DNA of 64,000 nucleotides from Methylomonas sp. 11b. Its GTDB lineage: Bacteria > Pseudomonadota > Gammaproteobacteria > Methylococcales > Methylomonadaceae. Where the stretch lies: positions 3,963,741 through 4,027,740 of the forward strand of contig NZ_KI911557.1 in the NCBI RefSeq assembly GCF_000515215.1, read 5' to 3'. Both the position numbers and the translations under genes were made by a program. Under the pieces are notes generated by a model. That model saw only the letters and a program-made list of their open reading frames with translations, was not told the DNA's origin and searched no databases. This document shows positions 59,725-64,000 of this stretch, one piece after another. Every line of letters starts with the position of its first letter. The stretch's first letter is position 1.

Positions 59725-61299
59725 TTGACGCATGAAAGTGGGCACCTCTTCGCTAGCTTCTTTAGAACTGCCCACGGCATAAGCTAGATTTTCGTAGCTG
59801 CCTTGCATGATGGCTTGCTTGCCGTCGATCCTGACTTCATCCACCAATAGTTTCAGATAGCCTTTTCCAAAGCCTGAGCTTCTATCTAGCAACCTTGTTT
59901 TTAAGGCTCGGCAAAACGCGTCTATCTGGTTCTGGTTGATGCTGGTAGTTGGTATCGATTGATGGCGACGAATGGCCGATATTTCGATCAACAGGTTTTC
60001 ACGTTCGGCCTTAAGTTTGTGCAACCGTTCTTTAGTGCTGTCATCAAAAGGCAGACCGTTTTCAATCGCTTGATAGAGATTGGCGGTTTTTTGTTCGTTG
60101 CCCTTGATCTGATTTTTTAACACCGTTAGTTGCTGATCATTTTCGGCATTGGCTTGTTTGCGTTGCTTTTGGAGTTCAGAAAGCATGGATTTGATCCGCT
60201 CCGGCTTGCAAATTCGATTTGCCAAACCTTCCAGAACCAATTGATCGAGTTTATCCATTGGGATGTTTGGCGTGCTGCAACGATTCTTGCCTTTGTCCCG
60301 TTGATTGGTGCATTTGTAATAACGGTATTTGCCACTTTTGCCGGTCATCAGAGACATACCAGAGCCACATTCAGCACAGGTCAGAAGGCCGCTTAATAAG
60401 ATTGGCGAACTGACCAACCTTGGTGCCACGGCCCCGGGCGCGCGCTCGGCGCGCTCGCCCCGTGCCTTGGCGAAGGTTGATTCATCGATAATCGGATCAA
60501 CGCTGACTTTGATCCAATCTTCTTTAGGCTTGAGCTTTCTCCTTTTTGAGTCATATTGGTTGTAATAATACTCGCCCATGTATAGGGTGTCGGATAACAG
60601 GTCATGCAGTTTTTGAGTGCGCCAAGGACGTCCGCGCATGGTGACGCCTTGCTGATTTAAGTGGGTGGCAATGGATTTCATGCCGAGTGGCTTGCCCTGT
60701 TGGCCATGGATATACAGCCTAAAAATGCGTCTGACTGTTTCCGCTTCGGCTTCATCGATGATCAGGCGTTTTTTCTTGCGACCTCGATTGCCGATGGTTT
60801 CGGTTTCAATAGTGCGATAGCCGAAAGGTGGTTGAGCACCATTGAAAAAACCTTGCCGGGCATTTTCCAGCATCGAGCGTGCGGTGTGTTTACCGGTTTC
60901 TTTGCTCTGGAATTCATCAAAGACACTGAAAATTTTCCGCACCATGTCGCCGGATGCGTCTTCGCTGGTCGGTTGGGTGATTGAGAACAGTCGCACATCA
61001 GCTTGGTTCAGCTTGCGCTCGTATAATCCGAAATCAATCGAATTTCTGAAGAATCTCGATTGACTGTGGACTATGACAGCTTCGAAAGGCGAGGGCGATA
61101 AGGTGGCCTCCCGGATCATCTGCTGAAATATCGGGCGTTTGTCGTCGGTGGCCGATGCTCCCGACTCGATGTACTCTTGTGCCACGGAATAACCGTTGGC
61201 ATTGCACCAGTCCCGCATTTGTTTAAGCTGGTCAGGGATGGATAGATCATTTTCAGCTTGGCGGGTGGTTGATACACGGGCATAAAGAGCAACGGCCAT
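59683..61299 (-). CDS. Large serine recombinase (site-specific integrase)
   Basis: 538 residues. Resolvase domain (about 1-150): YARVST with nucleophile Ser10, HSQSRFFRN; recombinase domain about 165-265 (GKPLGMKSIATHLNQQGV); zinc ribbon CAECGSGMSLMTG...YYKC (about 310-340); coiled coil about 360-430; C-terminal part. The last 13 codons and the stop are the complement of the tRNA-Arg gene, whose stop codon overlaps the anticodon. GAGGA lies 6 bp before the ATG. It catalyses integration and excision of the element. Confidence 0.9.
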   Translation of the reverse strand: MAVALYARVSTTRQAENDLSIPDQLKQMRDWCNANGYSVAQEYIESGASATDDKRPIFQQMIREATLSPSPFEAVIVHSQSRFFRNSIDFGLYERKLNQADVRLFSITQPTSEDASGDMVRKIFSVFDEFQSKETGKHTARSMLENARQGFFNGAQPPFGYRTIETETIGNRGRKKKRLIIDEAEAETVRRIFRLYIHGQQGKPLGMKSIATHLNQQGVTMRGRPWRTQKLHDLLSDTLYMGEYYYNQYDSKRRKLKPKEDWIKVSVDPIIDESTFAKARGERAERAPGAVAPRLVSSPILLSGLLTCAECGSGMSLMTGKSGKYRYYKCTNQRDKGKNRCSTPNIPMDKLDQLVLEGLANRICKPERIKSMLSELQKQRKQANAENDQQLTVLKNQIKGNEQKTANLYQAIENGLPFDDSTKERLHKLKAERENLLIEISAIRRHQSIPTTSINQNQIDAFCRALKTRLLDRSSGFGKGYLKLLVDEVRIDGKQAIMQGSYENLAYAVGSSKEASEEVPTFMRQWRPGDDSNVRPVP

Positions 61300-61305
61300 C
61301 GTTGA

Positions 61306-61455
61306 TTAATCCTCATTTTCGTTGTCAGTCTGGCGAGCCAGTTCTTTATAAATATCTGGGAGAAAGTCGAGGATGTGTTTCATCTCATCCGCATTGACTT
61401 CCTCCGTTTCTGGTTTAAATTGGATGGAAAGGTCAAAAAGGTTAGCCGGTGTCAC
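61306..61455 (-). CDS. Small acidic protein upstream of the recombinase
   Basis: 49 residues, GTG start, MTPANLFDLSIQFKPETEEVNAD start and MKHILDFLPDIYKELARQTDNENED end. AGGAGG lies 10 bp before the GTG; an ATG 4 bp upstream in another frame opens a 5-codon frame. The stop lies 6 bp before the recombinase ATG, suggesting coupling. Possibly a directionality or accessory factor, but nothing identifies it. Confidence 0.4.
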   Translation of the reverse strand: MTPANLFDLSIQFKPETEEVNADEMKHILDFLPDIYKELARQTDNENED

Positions 61456-61483
61456 TCATGACACACCTCCTTTTTTGCATAAT

Positions 61484-61702
61484 CTATTCCTGCCCATGCC
61501 TTGCCTTTCTGGTGTGTTCTGAATTCTCGTTGAATAGCCTTTCCAAATCCGATTCCAAACCACTTTTACCGAATTCATCGAGAAATAACCTCCGAAACGC
61601 CAAATACTGGTGTTCCGGTAGCGCCGTTTGCGCCAATAACAGTGCCCTGCTTTTCCGGGAATCAATCAATTTTTTGATGGCGTCGACCGTAACCGTTACC
61701 AT
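61484..61702 (-). CDS. Small unknown protein, coupled to the replication gene
   Basis: 72 residues from the ATG at 61702, overlapping the replication-gene stop by several bases. Basic and helical: MVTVTVDAIKKLIDSRKSRALLL, FRRLFLDEFGKSGLESDLERLFNENSE. No family recognised. An extended frame from 61750 would begin inside the upstream gene, without support. Confidence 0.5.
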   Translation of the reverse strand: MVTVTVDAIKKLIDSRKSRALLLAQTALPEHQYLAFRRLFLDEFGKSGLESDLERLFNENSEHTRKARHGQE

Positions 61703-62826
61703 TGGCCCAGCCTGATTTGATTGATGCGTTTTTCCACGTCGGTTTCCCATGTTAGGGGATCGTGGATCAATTCCATTTTTCGAGCAATACGCTTAATGGC
61801 GTCCTCGTAGCTAATCATTTCCTTGCCTTTCTGAACACAATCGATTGCCGCGATGCGTTTCAAATAGCCATACATGCTGATGGCGATTCGGGTTAGGCGC
61901 TCATCCAACATCATTTGCGGATCGATTGAACGATAAACGCCTTGGGCGTTGAAGCGTCCAATCTGCTGAATCAAGTCCTGCCATAAGGGATGCAAAGGCC
62001 AGCGGGCACGGTTGCTGTCGGTAGTCGGCATTTTAAGGCTGTCGTGTTCATTTGCCAGGTAGCGAAGGATATCGCCCGTGCCATCTTGTAAATCCTTAAA
62101 GCTGCGGATGCTGAACCGTTTTAGAATCTCTTTTCTGACCTGCCATTCAATACGCCAAACCTTTTCGCTTTCAGTGTTCCACAGATCTTGAAACCAAGTC
62201 TTATGGCTTTGTTCTTCAATTTCGGCGCGTTTGTCATAGACTCGAAGCACCACATCTCCTTTGCCAAATTGCAGAGTTTGAATTTGTTGATCCTTGCGGA
62301 AACGGTTATCTTTTTTCGATTGGGAAACGAAGTGATTTTCGTCGAAATTGATTTCAGACAAGGCATAGTCAAAGGTGAAATCGACTCGCGATAAGCTTTC
62401 CGGCCTTAGCTGGAAAAAGCCTAACGATTGAGCCCAGTTAAGAAAACTCTGGTGTAAGGCGGATGCACTTTGATGCCATAGGGCAAAGCTTCTGAACTTA
62501 ACGAAGAAGGCAGGGGTATTGTATTCGCCAAAGGCAATCGTGAAATCCTGATTTGATATGACGAAGGGATAACCGGACGAACTGCCGTAAGGCTGGAGCA
62601 TGAATTCAATGTCGCCAAGATTGATCAGCTTTGGATCGCGGCTCTTTTTTTGGCGAAGGGTTTCTTTTTCTAGTGTTAGCCGTTCGAAATCGAGAGAGCA
62701 AGCCGGCCCAGGTGCTAAAAAATATGCGCATTCAACCGTATCGAGGCCGGCAAGCAACAAATGAAAAGCTTGGTGCTCTGGCGGGGGCTGATGGTTTTGT
62801 AATAGTGCGTGATAAGGGTTATTCAT
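61696..62826 (-). CDS. Replication initiation factor, Rep_trans-like
   Basis: 376 residues. Pattern of the Rep_trans/NicK family: PGPACSLDFERLTLEKE early, SLSRVDFTFDYALSEINFDE (about 146-165), VVLRVYDKRAEIEEQSHKTWF (about 198-217 with the RxYDK motif) and VWRIEWQVRKEILKRF. In related elements this protein nicks a replication origin and starts rolling-circle replication of the excised element. The active-site Tyr cannot be fixed here. The upstream region holds repeated AAGGGT motifs. Confidence 0.7.
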   Translation of the reverse strand: MNNPYHALLQNHQPPPEHQAFHLLLAGLDTVECAYFLAPGPACSLDFERLTLEKETLRQKKSRDPKLINLGDIEFMLQPYGSSSGYPFVISNQDFTIAFGEYNTPAFFVKFRSFALWHQSASALHQSFLNWAQSLGFFQLRPESLSRVDFTFDYALSEINFDENHFVSQSKKDNRFRKDQQIQTLQFGKGDVVLRVYDKRAEIEEQSHKTWFQDLWNTESEKVWRIEWQVRKEILKRFSIRSFKDLQDGTGDILRYLANEHDSLKMPTTDSNRARWPLHPLWQDLIQQIGRFNAQGVYRSIDPQMMLDERLTRIAISMYGYLKRIAAIDCVQKGKEMISYEDAIKRIARKMELIHDPLTWETDVEKRINQIRLGQW

Positions 62827-62870
62827 GACCCTTATCGTAAATGGTGGGATTAAGGGTTGTCAATACCCTT
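62811..62870 (-). promoter_or_regulatory. Inverted-repeat operators or iterons at the rep start
   Basis: GATAAGGGT (62811-62819) and ACCCTTATC (62828-62836) form a perfect 9-bp inverted repeat over the rep ATG. AAGGGT (62852-62857) and ACCCTT (62865-62870) form a second. On the minus strand TTGACA lies inside the second repeat and TACGAT 18 bp on: a likely promoter, so rep is probably self-regulated. Confidence 0.6.
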
Positions 62871-63251
62871 TTAGTTTTCGCTGATTTCCCGCCGTTGCTC
62901 AATCTTGATGTCGCCACTAACAGCTTTCCAGAAATTACCGATCTGTTTTACTAGCTTATAACCAATTGATCGTTCTGAAGCAGGGCCTTCTTCCGGGAAA
63001 AATTCACGAATCTTAATTCCCAGAATGGTCTCGTATTTTCTAACAGTACGCTTGTTGTGAATCAGAACAAGTACACGCCAACCGAAATAATCGCCCATCC
63101 GCAGCATGCCAAGCGCACCGGAAAGTTCATCCAATTGACCGTGAAACTCAGCTATGGCCTCACGTTCGATGCGTTCCAGTTCTGATGCTCTTTCCAAATC
63201 GCGAGGTGTTAACTTGGCAAGATTTTCTTGAAAATGGGGATTGCTTTTCAT
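62871..63251 (-). CDS. Small helical protein upstream of rep
   Basis: 126 residues from the ATG at 63251 (MKSNPHFQENLAKLTPRDLERASELE); longer frames start in a hydrophobic segment without ribosome-site support. Helix 1 and 2: RIEREAIAEFHGQLDELSGAL; then WRVLVLIHNKRTVRKYETILG and RSIGYKLVKQIGNFWKAVSGDI. No catalytic motif seen. Possibly an element-control or replication partner; unknown. Confidence 0.5.
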   Translation of the reverse strand: MKSNPHFQENLAKLTPRDLERASELERIEREAIAEFHGQLDELSGALGMLRMGDYFGWRVLVLIHNKRTVRKYETILGIKIREFFPEEGPASERSIGYKLVKQIGNFWKAVSGDIKIEQRREISEN

Positions 63252-63333
63252 GGTTTTCGGATAGAAGAAGGCAAAGAGAAAGGGTACTGTAACTCCATAA
63301 AGGGTTTTCATCAACCTTAAGGGCCGCACCCAC

Positions 63334-63390
63334 CCACAGGAAACACCGCCTCTGGGGCCTTTTAGAGGGCCCCGGCGGCGCTTCCTGTGG
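63334..63390. other. Long 20-bp composite hairpin, possible origin or leader structure
   Basis: Three nested stems: CCACAGGAA/TTCCTGTGG (63334-63342 with 63382-63390), CCGCC/GGCGG (63346-63350 with 63374-63378), GGGGCC/GGCCCC (63354-63359 with 63368-63373). The whole lies in the gap 63252-63454, between a TATAAT box (minus strand, 63425-63430) and the ATG at 63251. Confidence 0.55.
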
Positions 63391-63454
63391 ATGGCTGCTC
63401 ATTGGTTTCTAATTTGACGGGAAGATTATAGATGTTAGATGATGCGGAGATTTT

Positions 63455-63628
63455 TTACGGTATGTATCTGTAGCCCCCCGTGTTACATGAGCGGGGGGTA
63501 CGCTCAACATGCGCCAAAATAGCATCTATAGCGCTTTCGTCATGCCTTGAAGCAGCTTCAACGGCGAGTGCTGCTTGTTCGTGTGGGGTCAGCTTGGCAT
63601 ATAGCTTGTTCACTTGTGCTGGCTTCAT
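63455..63628 (-). CDS. Small protein coupled to the DUF5681 gene
   Basis: 57 residues, MKPAQVNKLYAKLTPHEQAAL start, then AVEAASRHDESAIDAILAHV; the ATG overlaps the DUF5681 stop as ATGA. Soluble, two helices. The 3' part of the gene contains a 7-bp CCCCCCG/CGGGGGG inverted repeat. Family not recognised. Confidence 0.5.
   Translation of the reverse strand: MKPAQVNKLYAKLTPHEQAALAVEAASRHDESAIDAILAHVERTPRSCNTGGYRYIP
63474..63498. other. CCCCCCG/CGGGGGG hairpin in the end of a small gene
   Basis: Perfect 7-bp GC-only stem with an 11-nt loop. On the minus strand AGATACATACCGTAAAAAATC follows some 20 bp on, so it is a poor rho-independent terminator, but pausing or termination just after the small gene is possible. 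Confidence 0.35.
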
Positions 63629-64000
63629 GTTCTGGCCTCCAACAGTTTTTCAAGACGTTGTAAGCGGTCGGCCATTTCCTGCAATTCAATCAGTTTGCCT
63701 TGCTCGGCTAAAGCCCTAATTAACATCGAGCCAATGTCAGGGGCAATGCTGCCGTTTAACGTGGCATTAACGACATTGCCGCCGGTTTCCGGTAAAGTTG
63801 CGCCGGTTTCGATATTGACCGGCAAGGCTTGCGGCCTAAGTGGTGGGCAGACTCGATCAATCAACACCTTCGCCGCTTGCACATCGCCGCCCTTGGCTAA
63901 CCCGACCAAGGTTTTAACAATTTCCGGCATATCCTCGGTTATCGACTTTCTAAGCAATGTCGCCGGGGTTTTGTTCTTGGGCCTACCGTTTGGATTCCCA
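63625..64000 (-). CDS. DUF5681-type protein, C-terminal part (cut by window edge)
   Basis: About 125 residues are present and the frame runs off the right edge: the visible N-terminal end reads GNPNGRPKNKTPATLLRKSI, the DUF5681 signature block. Then VKTLVGLAKGGDVQAAKVLIDRV and a C-terminal coiled helix (IELQEMADRLQRLEKLLEAR). Such proteins are common near phage- or element-borne modules and some are described as small-terminase-like. The ATG at 63957 is internal, not the start. Confidence 0.75.
   Translation of the reverse strand, partial: GNPNGRPKNKTPATLLRKSITEDMPEIVKTLVGLAKGGDVQAAKVLIDRVCPPLRPQALPVNIETGATLPETGGNVVNATLNGSIAPDIGSMLIRALAEQGKLIELQEMADRLQRLEKLLEART

Larger units (their letters stand above)
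59686..64000. mobile_element. Left end of an integrative element in tRNA-Arg(CCT)
   Basis: From the 3' half of the tRNA, all genes read toward it on the minus strand: recombinase, small orfs, Rep_trans-like replication gene, small helical proteins and DUF5681. The boundary on the left is the tRNA; the right end is outside the window. No conjugation genes are visible, so whether it is self-transmissible cannot be said. Confidence 0.7.

Noticed and set aside
1..64000. CRISPR arrays, rRNA genes and riboswitches
   Set aside because: No spaced short direct repeats, rRNA-like sequence or recognisable riboswitch core was seen on either strand.

Overview
This window looks like chromosome from a free-living, flagellated gammaproteobacterium. 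The gene content (EfpL, the aat-bpt pair, a NifX-family protein, sigma54-driven flagellar genes, an octaheme cytochrome, many secreted DUF proteins) fits a Methylomonas-like methanotroph. That assignment is inferred from content, not proven.

Layout: (1) 1-3.6 kb, minus strand: chromate efflux (chrA, cut by the window edge, with chrB), then efpL, bpt and aat. (2) 3.7-8.1 kb, minus strand: a signalling operon encoding a GlrK/QseE-like kinase whose phosphoacceptor His is an Arg, a lipoprotein in the QseG position, an intact histidine kinase and an OmpR-type regulator. (3) 8.5-10.0 kb, minus strand: an isolated NifX-family gene, an unknown small gene and a degraded ORF. (4) 10.2-44.3 kb, plus strand: about 25 genes, nearly all for lipoproteins, periplasmic, outer-membrane or inner-membrane proteins (DUF3300, DUF2950, DUF3313, Gly-zipper, lipoprotein hydrolases, sulfatase, DUF1254, OprB, octaheme-TPR cytochrome, SYLF, MscS, DUF2092, META, DUF4105). 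A sigma54 enhancer-binding protein lies near its start. (5) 44.4-44.6 kb: a short element with perfect 20-bp inverted repeats. (6) 45.1-59.6 kb: flagellar genes flgBCDEFGHIJKL, cheR and cheV (minus), and flgA, flgM, flgN and a ycgR-like gene (plus). (7) 59.6 kb to the end: tRNA-Arg(CCT) and the start of an integrative element carrying a large serine recombinase, a Rep_trans-like replication protein and small genes.

The main result is regulatory. Two sites inside block 4 share a bipartite motif, TATTTCGG-N8-CGATATTTCG, at 16554 and 25183. In both cases a good sigma54 -24/-12 promoter lies about 100 bp downstream (16681 and 25307). The enhancer-binding protein at 14574-16550 is the obvious candidate activator. 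This predicts a sigma54 regulon of an ABM-monooxygenase/DUF3300/DUF2950 operon and a sulfatase/DUF1254/OprB operon. The second notable item is the signalling operon with its pseudokinase. Flagellar genes show a sigma54 promoter before flgB and a sigma28 promoter before flgM, the usual hierarchy.

No database search was possible. Family names rest on motif recognition and remembered family features.
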